Assembly (NCBI RefSeq): GCF_000717655.1
Contig: NZ_JNZY01000037.1
Coordinates: forward strand, 3,617-67,616
Reading direction: 5' to 3'
Source of the DNA: Streptomyces katrae
Lineage (GTDB): Bacteria > Actinomycetota > Actinomycetes > Streptomycetales > Streptomycetaceae
Length of the DNA stretch: 64,000 nt
Below are positions 52,300-61,012 of this stretch, one piece after another (positions within the stretch are counted from its first letter, which is position 1; every line of letters begins with the position of its first letter). Both the position numbers and the translations under genes were made by a program. The notes under the pieces were generated by a model. The model saw nothing but the letters and a program-made list of their open reading frames with translations. It searched no databases and was not told the origin of the DNA.

Positions 52300-53310
52300 C
52301 AGGCGCTCTGTGGCGCGATGCCGTAGATCTCGTCGTCCGTCGCGCCCGGACCGACGTTCGTCAGTACCCGGCCGGCTTCGCCGAACCGGCTGTCCAGCTG
52401 CCCGTCCGCAGGTACGGGCCAGCGCCAGGCCGAAGGGGCCGCCCGCCTCGGCCGATCCGCCGACCGTGAGCCGCCCCTTGCCGTCGATCGCGACGGCCCC
52501 GGCAAGGCCCAGCCCATCGTCCGCCGCCACCGGCGTCACCACGAGGCCGTCCGAGCCGAAGCCCTGATCAGGCCGGCCGTCCTGCCGGGAGCGAGCCACG
52601 GCAAAACTGGTCCCGCCCCGTCCCGTCCCGCCCCGCCCGGTCCCGAGTTCGGCTGATCCCACGGCCACGATGCGCCCGCGCTCGTCCAGTGTCATGTTCT
52701 TGAACTGGTCCCGCCCGCCCGCGGCATCGCGCACGACAAGCCCGTCGTACCGAAGCCCCGGTCCGGACGCCCGTCGGGAAGGTAGCGGGCCAGCGCCAAG
52801 CCCCGGCCTTCGGTTCCCGGCCCGGTGCCGGTGAAGCCGGCGGCGACGATCCGGCCCTCGCGCTGGAACTGCACTGCCTGCGCCGCGTCGTCCCCCGTGC
52901 CCGGCGCCACCGGGGTGAATACCTTGCCGCGGATGCCGAAGCTCCGGTCCAGCCTGCCGGCGGATAGATAGCGGCCGAGCGCGAAGTCTCCGCACCGCCC
53001 GTCGCGGGTGTCAGGACCGTGCCGTTTTTTCTGCCGAAGGTGCAGTCCACCGCGCCGTCGGGGTGAAGCGCTGCACCCGCCACTGCACACCACCCGCCCC
53101 GCCGAGTTCGGACGAGCCGGACACCACGATCCGCCGCCGGCGGTCGATGACCAGGCCGTTCTCGATGTCGCTCCCGGCGTCCGGAGCAGTCGTGGCGGCG
53201 CGGCGCGCGGGGTCCAGCGCTCCGCCACCCGTCGCGGAGGCCACACCTGCCGTCTCCCGGTCGTTCGCCCGAAGGCGGCCTGCCGTAACCGGTGGCACGG
53301 CACGTGCCGG
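52300..53310 (-). pseudogene. Delta-60 repeat (NHL-like) protein, broken by several frameshifts
   Basis: Delta-60 repeats ('DG.LD.SFG..G...T' followed by 'V.D..GRIVVAG') appear in order but in changing frames: 'DRRRRIVVSGSSELGGAGG' and 'DGAVDCTFGRKNGTVLTP', then 'GRLDRSFGIRGKVFTPVAPG' and 'GRIVAAGFTGTGPG', then 'DERGRIVAVGSAELGTG' and 'DGRPDQGFGSDGLVVTP', and lastly 'DGQLDSRFGEAGRVLTNVGPG'. At least four shifts are needed over 1 kb. The intact form would be a secreted propeller-like protein of about 400 residues. Confidence 0.8.
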
Positions 53311-53363
53311 GCCCTGGGGAGGGGTCCTCCGAGCCTCCCCAGGGAGTGCACACCGTCCCTGGC

Positions 53364-53873
53364 CTACGCGGGTGAGGTGATCGGCCAGGTGTACTCGAGT
53401 TCAGGCAGCTCAAAGCCCTGTTCGAACTGGCAGACCCGCTCATCGGTGCGAAGGGCGCCATGCCGCTCGTAGAAGGCGATGGCGCGGGTGTTGGCGCGCA
53501 GCACTTCGAGGTAGACCGGCCTGCCCAGGTGCTCCTCGGCTGCCCAGGCCAGGGCGTGCGCCAAGAGCCGGCCGCCGATCCCGAACCCGGTGCGGCCTGA
53601 TCTCGCGTGCAGGTTGTCCAACAAGACCCGGCCATCAGGCTGAGGCATCAAATAGGCGAAACCATCAGTTTCAGACGCCCTCTCCGCCACGAACAGAGCC
53701 GCCCCCGCGAGCGGCTCGTCCAATCTTCCGCGCCACAGCTCCAGACGATCTTCCAGGAGCGGTCCTCCCAGGAAACTGGTGGGCATGATTCCCGCATAAG
53801 CCGTACGCCAGCTCTCGGCGTGCAGCGTCGCAACCGCGATGGCATCGCCCTTGTGGCCCCTTCTGATCTCCAT
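53364..53873 (-). CDS. GNAT-family N-acetyltransferase
   Basis: A 169-residue acetyltransferase: 'MEIRRGHKGDAIAVATLHAESWRTAYAGIMP' (part) is a typical start, and 'LLDNLHARSGRTGFGIGGRLLAHALAWA' (part) contains the acetyl-CoA loop, followed by 'LEVLRANTRAIAFYERHGA'. The loop is R-T-G-F-G-I-G, a slightly unusual version of R-x-x-G-x-G/A. The substrate is unknown. The ATG at 53873 follows GAGG; 53891 is an alternative. It is one of the few intact genes in a decayed stretch. Confidence 0.82.
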   Translation of the reverse strand: MEIRRGHKGDAIAVATLHAESWRTAYAGIMPTSFLGGPLLEDRLELWRGRLDEPLAGAALFVAERASETDGFAYLMPQPDGRVLLDNLHARSGRTGFGIGGRLLAHALAWAAEEHLGRPVYLEVLRANTRAIAFYERHGALRTDERVCQFEQGFELPELEYTWPITSPA

Positions 53874-54011
53874 GTGCCCAGCCTCGCCCATGACCAAGAT
53901 CGAGGCTGCATCAGGGCAGGTGAAACGGTCAACAGCAACGTTTGGAGACGGGCCCTCGGCTTGTTCTTCACCTTCTGGCGCCCCTGAAGCGATGCGGGCA
54001 GGGTGGGCGGC

Positions 54012-54175
54012 ATGACAGACAGTTCCGGTTCTGTTCCTGCCGACGTGTATGACCGCCGGGCGATAGAGCACATCCTCGGTCGTCCCTTGAGCCATAGATG
54101 GCCGACGGGTGCGTTGGCACCGGGCAGCCGGGTCACTGTCGTTCGCGCTCCGGACTGGGATGGTCCCCAGAGGCC
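54012..54175 (+). pseudogene. Truncated conserved Streptomyces protein
   Basis: The frame begins 'MTDSSGSVPADVYDRRAIEH' and 'ILGRPLSHRWPTGALAPGSR', then 'VTVVRAPDWDGP', which looks like the N-terminal 55 residues of a conserved actinobacterial protein of unknown function. After that the sequence stops making sense and transposase-like sequence begins about 30 bases on. It is probably cut by an insertion. Confidence 0.5.
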
Positions 54176-54199
54176 GAAGCGTAGGGATACCGCGCCTCA

Positions 54200-54400
54200 T
54201 GTTCCGCTCGCTACGAGTGTCTGACCGCCCGGCGCGATGAGTTGTTCGAGCTGGCGGACGCGGTGCTGTGTGCGGACGGTGCGGTGAAGTCCCCGGTGGA
54301 CCTGCCGCTGCTGCCCGAGCACCGTCGTGGGGCACGGAGCGATGTATGGCGGCCTGAACCGCGGCCGGGCCTGATGTCGTACAGCCGCTCGGCCAGCGGT
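54200..54400 (+). mobile_element. Fragment of an IS701-like (NF041680-type) transposase
   Basis: 'DELFELADAVLCADGAVKSP' and 'VDLPLLPEHRRG' match the N-terminal region of a common Streptomyces DDE transposase; the sequence then shifts frame ('MYGGLNRGRA') and ends. Only about 60 of the roughly 400 residues remain, so it is inactive. Confidence 0.65.
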
Positions 54401-54555
54401 CGCACCGACTGGGTGATGTCGTGCGCGAACACTGCCACACCAACCGGCACCGGGCACCGCTCGGTCCGCCGCGGCTCCTCGCGGTGCTGCCTTCGCCCTC
54501 CGTCTGCGGACGGTCTCGTACAGGGCCCACCGCGTCCCGACGCGGTGAGTGGTGC

Positions 54556-54855
54556 TTAGACGATGGCCTGGAGCCTGTCCGGATTGGCCACGTTGTGGAT
54601 GGCGGGGATGCGGCCGGCGGCGTCGAAATCGAAGGTGCCGGTGGCGATCACCCGGCTCGACGCCCTGGTAGGTGACCGTTGCCGATGGCCGCGAACCAGG
54701 CAGCCACCGTGGATGGCCCACGAGCGGTCCCCGGCCGGCCCGGTGCGGCGGGAAGCCGTGGGGAGCGGCTTGGTACCGAGGCCGCAGGTGGGATGCGTCA
54801 GGGCAACTCGGGTGAACCTCCGACCGTGCCACCGCAAGGTCCCGCTCTCGGGCAA
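54556..54855 (-). pseudogene. SigJ-like sigma factor, C-terminal (SnoaL) remnant
   Basis: The end reads 'ATGTFDFDAAGRIPAIHNVANPDRLQAIV' (part; 'FDFDAAGRIPAIHNVANPD'), which is the SnoaL-type tail of ECF41/SigJ sigma factors. The 5' part of the frame is low-complexity and does not match, and the sigma domains are absent. Frameshifted or truncated. Confidence 0.5.
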
Positions 54856-54923
54856 GGCGTACTCCTACGCTCCGGATGGGTGTCTGCCGACCGGCATCCA
54901 CAACACGGAAGAATGGAATCCCC

Positions 54924-55433
54924 ATGCGTCTTCGTACCGCAGCCGTCGCCCTCGCCGGAGCCCTCGCGCTCACTCTCCCCGCGGGCGCCCAGGCGTTCGC
55001 CGACGACGGCCAGTCCTTCAACTATGTCTTCCTCAAGGACGGAGAGAGCCAGCTTGCGCAGATCAGTGACTTGACCGAGGGCAAGTGCCACGAGCTGGCG
55101 GTCACCGACGGTGCCGTCGAGGAGGTTGCCAACGACTCCGACATGGTCGCCCTGCTCTTCGACAACGCCACGTGCAGCGGTGAGCCGGTCGTAGCCGCCG
55201 GCCCGGGTGAGAAGGTCGGCGACATCAAGGCTGTCGCCGTGGCCTTCGAGCCCGCCGAGCGCGCTGAGCACTCCGAGCCCGCTGAGCACTCCGAGCCCGC
55301 TGAGCACTCCGAGCCCGCTGAGCACGCCGAGCCCGCCGAGCACCCCGAGCACTCCGACGGGGCAGTCCGGCCCGGAGGCGACGAGGACGAGGACGAAGAC
55401 CTCTTCAAGAGGATCTTCTCCGCCAGGGGCTGA
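54924..55433 (+). CDS. Small secreted protein with acidic repeat tail
   Basis: A 169-residue protein. Signal peptide at residues 1-25 (RTAAVALAGALALTLPAGAQAFA). A mature domain of about 85 residues (SFNYVFLKDGESQLAQISD, two Cys in GKCHEL and ATCSGE) is followed by a tail of Pro-Ala-Glu-His-Ser-Glu repeats and a Glu/Asp-rich end (GGDEDEDEDLFKRIF). It is encoded by an 18-bp tandem DNA repeat (55263-55334). The function is unknown; the tail could bind cations. The ATG at 54924 follows GGAAGAATGGAA. Confidence 0.75.
   Translation: MRLRTAAVALAGALALTLPAGAQAFADDGQSFNYVFLKDGESQLAQISDLTEGKCHELAVTDGAVEEVANDSDMVALLFDNATCSGEPVVAAGPGEKVGDIKAVAVAFEPAERAEHSEPAEHSEPAEHSEPAEHAEPAEHPEHSDGAVRPGGDEDEDEDLFKRIFSARG
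55263..55334 (+). repeat. 18-bp tandem repeat, 4 copies, within the secreted protein gene
   Basis: GCTGAGCACTCCGAGCCC is repeated three times exactly and a fourth time with one change, coding for the AEHSEP tail. The unit is a multiple of three, so changes in copy number keep the frame. Confidence 0.9.
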
Positions 55434-55447
55434 CGCCGCCCGCAGCG

Positions 55448-55478
55448 CCGGCCCGGAACCCACGGGGTTCCGGGCCGG
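55448..55478 (+). terminator. Hairpin terminator
   Basis: CCGGCCCGGAACCC pairs exactly with GGGTTCCGGGCCGG across ACG, 14 bases past the stop of the acidic-tail protein. The 14-bp stem is strong. Confidence 0.85.
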
Positions 55479-55500
55479 ACGTGCAACGAGCGCTGTGACA

Positions 55501-55563
55501 GTACGCCGAGTACGCCGAGTACGCCGAGTACGCCGAGTACGCCGAGTACGCCGAGTACGCCGA
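55501..55563. repeat. 9-bp tandem repeat, 7 perfect copies (GTACGCCGA)
   Basis: GTACGCCGA occurs seven times in a row without change, in the space between the terminator at 55478 and the decayed sulfatase-activator gene. It lies outside any recognisable gene. It is a minisatellite that is probably variable between strains. Confidence 0.92.
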
Positions 55564-55669
55564 GCGCGTCGCCTCGGCAGTCTCTCGCCCGTGTCGAATC
55601 CGCTGCGAGGACTGCCGTGTCGGTCCAGTGGGCCGGGCTGGGGTCCGCGGCCACGCGGAAGAGCCCGTC

Positions 55670-56039
55670 GCGGAGCCCGTGCCCCATCGGCCCCGGTGGG
55701 CAGGCGGGTGCCGGACCAGGCGCAGTGCGCCAGGGTGTCGCTCCGGGGAACCCGGATGGCGGGGTGGCTCTGGCGCGCGGTGACGGGGCGAACCGGCGCC
55801 TCGGGACGGCGACGTCCACGGTCAGGAAGCCGCCGAGACGACGGAGACACCGAAGTGTTCGGCTTCAATGACCTGGCCGGGGCTTCGACGAAGGGGGCGA
55901 ACCGGGCGTTGGCCTCCGGCGCTGGCGCGATACGGACCGGGTCGACGGCGCCCTCGCATAACGGCCCCTGGCCCTGCATCCCCCGGGCGACGGCGGCTGG
56001 TGGCTCGCAGTGGCGCACGTCCGCCAGAGTGTCACGCAC
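55670..56039 (-). pseudogene. Formylglycine-generating enzyme (SUMF1)-like relic
   Basis: 'EANARFAPFVEA' followed in another frame by 'IEAEHFGVSVVSAAS' corresponds to the N-terminal 'TNARFAAFVEATGYVTEAERFG' pattern of this family. 'HPAIRVPRSDTLAHCAWSGTRLPTGA' (part) corresponds to 'HPVVHVSW.DA.AYC.WAG.RLPTEAEWE'. Frameshifts and a stop separate them, and the C-terminal third with the catalytic Cys is gone. Confidence 0.6.
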
Positions 56040-56148
56040 CAGGGGACCGAAAGAGATCCTCAGCGCCTTGGTGGTCGGCTCCGTACATCCTTCGGGGGTT
56101 GACTGTGGAGCCTGCGTTGTGTCTGGTGCGGGGGCAGTGCCCAGTCGT

Positions 56149-56478
56149 TCAGGCTTCCTTGTCAGCGCACCTGGTCGCTCTTCGGTCCGGTGCCTTTGAT
56201 CCCGGTCGGAGTCCCTCCGGGGCGAACGAGTGGTGGAAGGTGAAGGCGTGCGGCGCGGAGCCGTGGGCGTGGAGGTGTTCCAGCCTGCAGACCCGTCCTG
56301 CCAGGGGTATCACGCCGCCGGAGACCCACCACCTCACGCAATTCGGGTGCCCTGTCCGCTCGAACCAGTCGTAACGCCTGCTCAGCGCCTCACGGTCCAG
56401 ACCGGTGTAGAGGGCGTCGAAGGCGGGGCGCAGGTCGGTCCAGAGTGAGAGTGCCGCGGCCAAGGCGGTGGTTTCCAC
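56149..56478 (-). pseudogene. DUF3291 protein, C-terminal half
   Basis: The 109-codon frame contains 'LAAALSLWTDLRPAFDALYTG', 'REALSRRYDWFERT', 'VRWWVSGGVIPLAGRVCRLEHLHAHG' (part) and 'AHAFTFHHSF' (parts), which is the second half of DUF3291 proteins (haem-fold-like, unknown function). The first half is missing, and its place is taken by transposase sequence. It might still be translated from the ATG at 56478. Confidence 0.7.
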
Positions 56479-56519
56479 CGTACGGCCCTTGCCGCACCAG
56501 GTCGGTACGGCGAACTCTC

Positions 56520-56745
56520 CCCATGCACCCTCATGCCGTCGCGGGTGGCTCAGCCTGAAGGACCTGGATCTTCATCGTCGGCCCCGGCTGCCGGCTGAAG
56601 GCTGCCTGGTGCTGGACCTCTACGCCCGCACCTGGCAGGGCGAACAACTCGGCGATGAGGAATGCGTGATCAGCGCGGACGAGGAGACCTCCATCCGGGC
56701 CGCGTACCGCTGCCAGCCCACCCTCGCCCCCGGCAAGGTCAGGGA
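56520..56745 (+). mobile_element. IS630-family transposase fragment
   Basis: 'LVLDLYARTWQGEQLGDEECV', then 'ISADEETSIRAAYRCQPTLAPGK' (parts), is the conserved centre of a Streptomyces IS630 transposase, including the first Asp of the DDE triad (ISADE). Both ends are missing. It adjoins the cut end of the DUF3291 gene. Confidence 0.78.
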
Positions 56746-56949
56746 TTCTCGAGTCATTCTCCGGTGGTAGTGCAGCGTGGCTCTTCGTGGGAGGCGCACA
56801 GTTCCTGAGAAGCCCCGTGAACCGCAACCCGCTTCACGTACCCCCCACCAGCCCCCGGTGACCGCACCAGGCCCTCGCCGGGCACCTGACCACCCGCACA
56901 TGCTGCCCCAACGGGTCAAAGGACAGCCCGCCTTACGGAGACGGACCGT

Positions 56950-58239
56950 ATGAACACCCATCAGACCACCTCACTCCTCCTCGGCCTCGCCGCCATCGTG
57001 ATCCTGGCACGCGTACTCGGCGCGCTGGCCCGGCGGCTCGGACAGCCGGCGGTGATCGGTGAGGTCCTCGCCGGCATAGCGCTGGGACCGACCCTGTTCC
57101 ACGGCGCCATCTCCGACGCCCTGTTCCCCGTGTCCATCCGGCCACTGCTCAGCGCGCTGGCCGCGGTCGGAGTCGCGGTCTTCATGTTCATCGTCGGCCT
57201 CGAGTGGGACGCCAAGCTGATACGCGGCAGCGGCAGCCTTGCCGTCGGCATCTCGTTCAGCTCCATCGTGGTGCCCTTCGGCCTCGGCACGGTCTTGGCG
57301 CTCTACTTGATGAACGACTACGGCACCGACAACCAGACGGCGTTCATGCTGTTCATGGGCATCGCCATGTCGATCACCGCGTTCCCGGTACTGGCCCGCA
57401 TCCTCACCGACCGGAACATGACACGGACCCCGCTCGGCGTGGTGGCGCTGGCCTGCGCTTCCATCGACGACGTCCTGGCATGGTCGGTCCTCGCCGCCGT
57501 GGTAGCCATCAGCGGCTCCGCAGACGGCGACCAGTGGCGCATCCTGCTCGCGATCCCCTACCTGCTCGGCATGCTCTTCGTCCTGCGCCCTCTGCTGCAG
57601 CGCTACGCCGCCCGCCGGCCCGCGGTCCGGCTCACCCCGACCGTGTTCGGGTGCATCATCGCGGGCCTGCTGCTGTCCGCCGCTGCCACCGAGTGGGTGG
57701 GTCTGCACTACATCTTCGGCGCGTTCCTCTTCGGCGTGATCCTCCCGCGCACCGGCACCGAGCAGCTCCGCGAGAAGGTGGAAGAGCGCCTGGGGGAGAT
57801 GAACGGCACGCTGCTGCTGCCAGTGTTCTTCCTCGTCGCCGGCCTCAAGGTCGATCTGTCGGGGCTCAACATGGACGGGCTGGGAGCCCTGGCGCTGATC
57901 CTCCTGGTGGCCGTCGGCGGCAAGTTCATCGGCGCGTTCACGGCCGCCCGGCTGAACCGGATGCCGGTGCGGCAGTCAGCTGCCCTTGCCACGCTGATGA
58001 ACACCCGGGGCCTGACCGAGCTCATCGTCCTGAACGTGGGTCTGCAGCTGGGCTTCCTCGACAAGGGACTCTACTCGCTCATGGTCGTCATGGCCGTGGT
58101 CACGACCGCGATGGCCGGTCCGCTGCTGAGCTGGCTCCTCGGCAGGCCGTCGCGCAACAACCTGCCCGAGACGCCCCAGGAATCGGAGGCGTCCGGGCAC
58201 ACCGCAGAGGCGGTCCGCACGAGCGTCAAGACGAGTTAG
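56950..58239 (+). CDS. Cation:proton antiporter (CPA2/KefB-type)
   Basis: A 429-residue membrane protein with about 12 helices. 'QPAVIGEVLAGIALGPTLF' in helix 2, 'FMFIVGLEWDAKLI' and 'MGIAMSITAFPVLARIL' followed by 'ACASIDDVLAWSVLAAV' with the transport Asp pair (IDD) are typical of CPA2 Na+(K+)/H+ antiporters. No C-terminal TrkA-N domain is present. It exchanges monovalent cations for protons for pH or salt control. The ATG has a GGAG site. It ends at the strong terminator shared with the convergent gene. Confidence 0.92.
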   Translation: MNTHQTTSLLLGLAAIVILARVLGALARRLGQPAVIGEVLAGIALGPTLFHGAISDALFPVSIRPLLSALAAVGVAVFMFIVGLEWDAKLIRGSGSLAVGISFSSIVVPFGLGTVLALYLMNDYGTDNQTAFMLFMGIAMSITAFPVLARILTDRNMTRTPLGVVALACASIDDVLAWSVLAAVVAISGSADGDQWRILLAIPYLLGMLFVLRPLLQRYAARRPAVRLTPTVFGCIIAGLLLSAAATEWVGLHYIFGAFLFGVILPRTGTEQLREKVEERLGEMNGTLLLPVFFLVAGLKVDLSGLNMDGLGALALILLVAVGGKFIGAFTAARLNRMPVRQSAALATLMNTRGLTELIVLNVGLQLGFLDKGLYSLMVVMAVVTTAMAGPLLSWLLGRPSRNNLPETPQESEASGHTAEAVRTSVKTS

Positions 58240-58293
58240 ACAGGAGAGGGACCCGACGGTACTCGGTCCCCGCGGCAGGAGTCGCTGACCTGC

Positions 58294-58343
58294 GCAGCAG
58301 TGCGGGCCGCCCCCCCTCGCCGGGTGGCGGCCCGCACTGCTGC
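58294..58343. terminator. Bidirectional terminator, 18-bp perfect stem
   Basis: GCAGCAGTGCGGGCCGCC (58294-58311) pairs exactly with GGCGGCCCGCACTGCTGC (58326-58343) across 14 bases. It lies between the convergent antiporter and phospholipase-like genes and ends just before the latter's stop codon. Confidence 0.92.
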
Positions 58344-58347
58344 ACTG

Positions 58348-59616
58348 CTAACCGTTCTGGCGGTCAGCGGCGGTGCGCTGAGCACGGAAGTTCTCCCGGT
58401 AGGCGTCGTGCACCGCCGGGTCCTGGTATTTGAGCAGCGCCTCGTCGTTGCTGACGAGCCCGCTCACCGTGTAGGGGTGACTGCCGGTGAAGACGATCTT
58501 CTGGTCGGGGAGGCCCTTGTAGGTTCCCTCGATCAGCAGGTACTTGGAGTGCGTCGCCGTACGGCCTTCCGCGTCGTCGTCCAGCTTGTGCAGTGTGATC
58601 CCGCCGAACTTGGTCGGCTTGGCGAGCTGGTCGGCGATCGCGGTGCCGGTGTTGTCGAGCTTGCGGTACACGATGTCGACGTAGCAGCCCGCGTCGTCGA
58701 GCTCCCACAGCTTCTTGGCCACCTCGGCACGGGTGATCTGGTGCATGGCGATCCGGATCACCGTGCGGCCGTCAGCCGTGCCGTAGCCCGCCGAGTTGCC
58801 GTGGCATACCGGCTGGCCGCTGACGGGATCGTCCACCGTGTTGAGGATGTTGAGGACGACGTCCGAGCCGGACCGGGGGAAGAAGTACGCCTTCGCCTTG
58901 CCAGCCTGGTATTCCGCCGGATAGTCGGAGACCTGCTTGGCCGGGTCCGCCTGGGCCGTGGTCAGATCGCCGAAGTACCCGGCGTACGCGGAGTACAGCT
59001 CGGGGTTCTCGACCACGGTCAGGGCGTCGTTCCACGCGTTCTGGCGGTCCCAGGCCGTCTGGTTGGCCGAGGTCTGGACGACGACGTTGTTGACGGGAAC
59101 GGTGCCCGTGGAGCTGCCGGTGGTGCTGGAGAAGAGCAGGAACTTGTTGTGGTTGACGCTGTAGTACCCGTCCGCCGGGTTCGGATCCTTCGCCAGGCAC
59201 GCCTGGTGCTCGGCGCACACGCGCACCCACGAGGCCCCGGACTTGTCGGTCTTCTGGGCCAGCCCGTCGACGAGCTTCACGTACGTCCCGGAGCCCGCAT
59301 GGTGCTTGAGGCTCTCGCTGTCCAGCATCACCTCGACGTTCACCCCGCGCAGGTGCGCTGCACTCAGCCGCCCCGCGAGCCAATCCGATCCGAGGACGTA
59401 CATCGAGACCTTGATGCTCGACCCGGGTACGGCGCCGTCGATCAGGCGGGAGATGTGTGTGAAGACCGCTTCTTGCCGGGCCGGGTCGGTCGGGTCGTTG
59501 AAGGTGGCACCGGTGGTCACGAGTGGCGCGGTACCGGCGACAGCGGTCGTGGGGAGGGTGGCGAGCAACGCCGCTGCCCCGACGACGAGCGCCGTCATTG
59601 ATTTGATCTTCGTCAT
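58348..59616 (-). CDS. Secreted phospholipase D-like protein
   Basis: A 422-residue exported protein. The signal peptide (SMTALVVGAAALLATLPTTAVAG) is at residues 6-28. Two HxK motifs of the PLD superfamily are visible: 'VNHNKFLLFSST' and 'ATHSKYLLIEGTY', followed by 'GSHPYTVSG', so both halves of the active site appear present. 'SIKVSMYVLGSDWLAGRL' is the usual start of the fold. It probably cleaves or transfers phosphodiester bonds outside the cell. The ATG at 59616 was preferred over a GTG at 59625; neither has a good ribosome site. Confidence 0.87.
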   Translation of the reverse strand: MTKIKSMTALVVGAAALLATLPTTAVAGTAPLVTTGATFNDPTDPARQEAVFTHISRLIDGAVPGSSIKVSMYVLGSDWLAGRLSAAHLRGVNVEVMLDSESLKHHAGSGTYVKLVDGLAQKTDKSGASWVRVCAEHQACLAKDPNPADGYYSVNHNKFLLFSSTTGSSTGTVPVNNVVVQTSANQTAWDRQNAWNDALTVVENPELYSAYAGYFGDLTTAQADPAKQVSDYPAEYQAGKAKAYFFPRSGSDVVLNILNTVDDPVSGQPVCHGNSAGYGTADGRTVIRIAMHQITRAEVAKKLWELDDAGCYVDIVYRKLDNTGTAIADQLAKPTKFGGITLHKLDDDAEGRTATHSKYLLIEGTYKGLPDQKIVFTGSHPYTVSGLVSNDEALLKYQDPAVHDAYRENFRAQRTAADRQNG

Positions 59617-59791
59617 GGCGGCCACTTTATGCAGGCGGGAAACGACTGCTTGCCTCGGCCCTACACCTGGGCACGCGGGGGAGTTGCGGCAGGGCGTGCG
59701 AACGCCGGAGAGGTGGTGGGCCTCTCCGGCGTCTGCTGGGCTGGGCGGCTCCCCGGGGAGTGTTTCCCGGGAGCCATGGGGTTGTGGAGTC

Positions 59792-60217
59792 TCACTTGCC
59801 GAGCTTTGCCTTGAGTTCGTCCTTGAGCTGCTCCTTGATTTCCTGCTTGTTCACCTGGCCGCCCGTGCCGGTGCCGTCGCCGCCGACGGCGGTGGCGTCG
59901 CCGGTGTTGATGGCGTCGGCGCTGGCGTCACCGCCGGTGGCGTTGCCGGTCTGGATGTCGCATCCGCCCTCGCAGTTGCCGACGCCGGTGCTGGCGTTGC
60001 CGCCCGTGGCCTCGCCGCCGACGGTGGTGTTCTCGGCGTTGGCGTCGCCGCCGGTACCGATTCCGTCGGCGCTGTCGTCCTGGAGGAGGCTGACGGCCTG
60101 CTGCGGAGCGGCGACGGGTGCGGCCATGGCGGTCGCCGGCAGGGCGATGCCGCCGCCGACCAGTGCCAGGGAAGCTCCGGCCAGAACGATACGACGGGTC
60201 GGGAAACGCTCGAACAT
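59792..60217 (-). CDS. Secreted Gly/Asn/Thr-rich low-complexity protein
   Basis: A 141-residue protein. Signal peptide at residues 1-33 (RRIVLAGASLALVGGGIALPATAMAAP). The mature part repeats units such as 'GDANAENTTVGGEATGGNAS' and 'GNATGGDASADAINTGDAT', has one Cys pair (GNCEGGCD) and ends in a charged helix (NKQEIKEQLKDELKAKLG). Such repeats resemble structural surface proteins of Streptomyces; the function is unknown. Ribosome site GGAGA before the ATG at 60217. Confidence 0.8.
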   Translation of the reverse strand: MFERFPTRRIVLAGASLALVGGGIALPATAMAAPVAAPQQAVSLLQDDSADGIGTGGDANAENTTVGGEATGGNASTGVGNCEGGCDIQTGNATGGDASADAINTGDATAVGGDGTGTGGQVNKQEIKEQLKDELKAKLGK

Positions 60218-61012
60218 GGGAATTCTCCATTCGGGGCATGAATAAAGTTTGTGAGCCGCCCCGCAGAATAGGCCGGGGAAATTCCTTGGCCTGCGGTTTC
60301 TCCGGTGCTTTCCCGGTGGGGGCGTACTTCAAATAAACCCTGCCTGGGAGTGTGCGTCATGCCCCTTGAATAAGTGGCTTGACGCCAAGGGCCGATCTTG
60401 ATAAAAGAGCGGCCGGTGCTGATCGGAGCGGTGTGGGTGGGCTTCGTGGTCGCGAGGTCTTGCGACCGGTGGGTACTCGACGGTAACTCGTAGCCGCCGA
60501 CCATCGGCCCCCGGATCCACGCACTGAGCGGGCCGTGCAGTGGCCGCCCCTCCATCCGCAGCCTGCCCGCCGACACAGTCTGACCGTGCCCCCCTGGCCG
60601 TACCGCGGATGAGCGCCGCCTCGGTGCGCCCCGAGGCCGCGCTGTCCGCCTGCTCGGCGCGGCCACGCTTCCGCAGCTCGGCGGACGTCCCGAAAAGACG
60701 CGGTTGCGCCACGAGCGGCCGTCCTGGGACCGTAATCGCACGTACATGCGATAAATCGGGCTTGTCGTCATACTGGGGTTTTGTGCCGCTTCGAGGCGGA
60801 TGGCGAGCGGATCCCGCGGATCACCCTGGAGCGCGCCCCCGACCGGCTACGCCCTGACCTCGGTGTTCGGCACGTGGACGGCCGATGTGGATGGTGGCTG
60901 GCGAGACCGCGATCGGTGCCCTGCCGTGGCCCGAACCGCCCGAGGCGCCGGGCGGACCGGGCCGCAGGAACATCGGCACACGGGCAACGGCGTACCGGCG
61001 CACCACAGCGCA
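60218..61012. other. Long intergenic stretch, no gene seen
   Basis: About 800 bases between two minus-strand genes. No frame on either strand is convincing. A promoter-like pair on the + strand, TTGACG (60379) with TAAAAG (60402) at 17 bases spacing, has no gene behind it and might drive a small RNA. The left end holds the promoter of the low-complexity protein. Confidence 0.45.

Noticed and set aside
54211..54450. Minus-strand frame 'VGVAVFAHDITQSVRPLAERLYDI'
   Set aside because: Looks partly coding but lies opposite the transposase fragment and matches no family I know; could be a relic, not enough to call.
55501..55563. Possible CRISPR array
   Set aside because: Units are 9 bp and directly joined with no spacers; it is a minisatellite, and no cas genes are near.
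58294..58343. Attachment site or mobile-element end
   Set aside because: Its place between convergent genes and stem-loop form fit a terminator; there is no integrase nearby.
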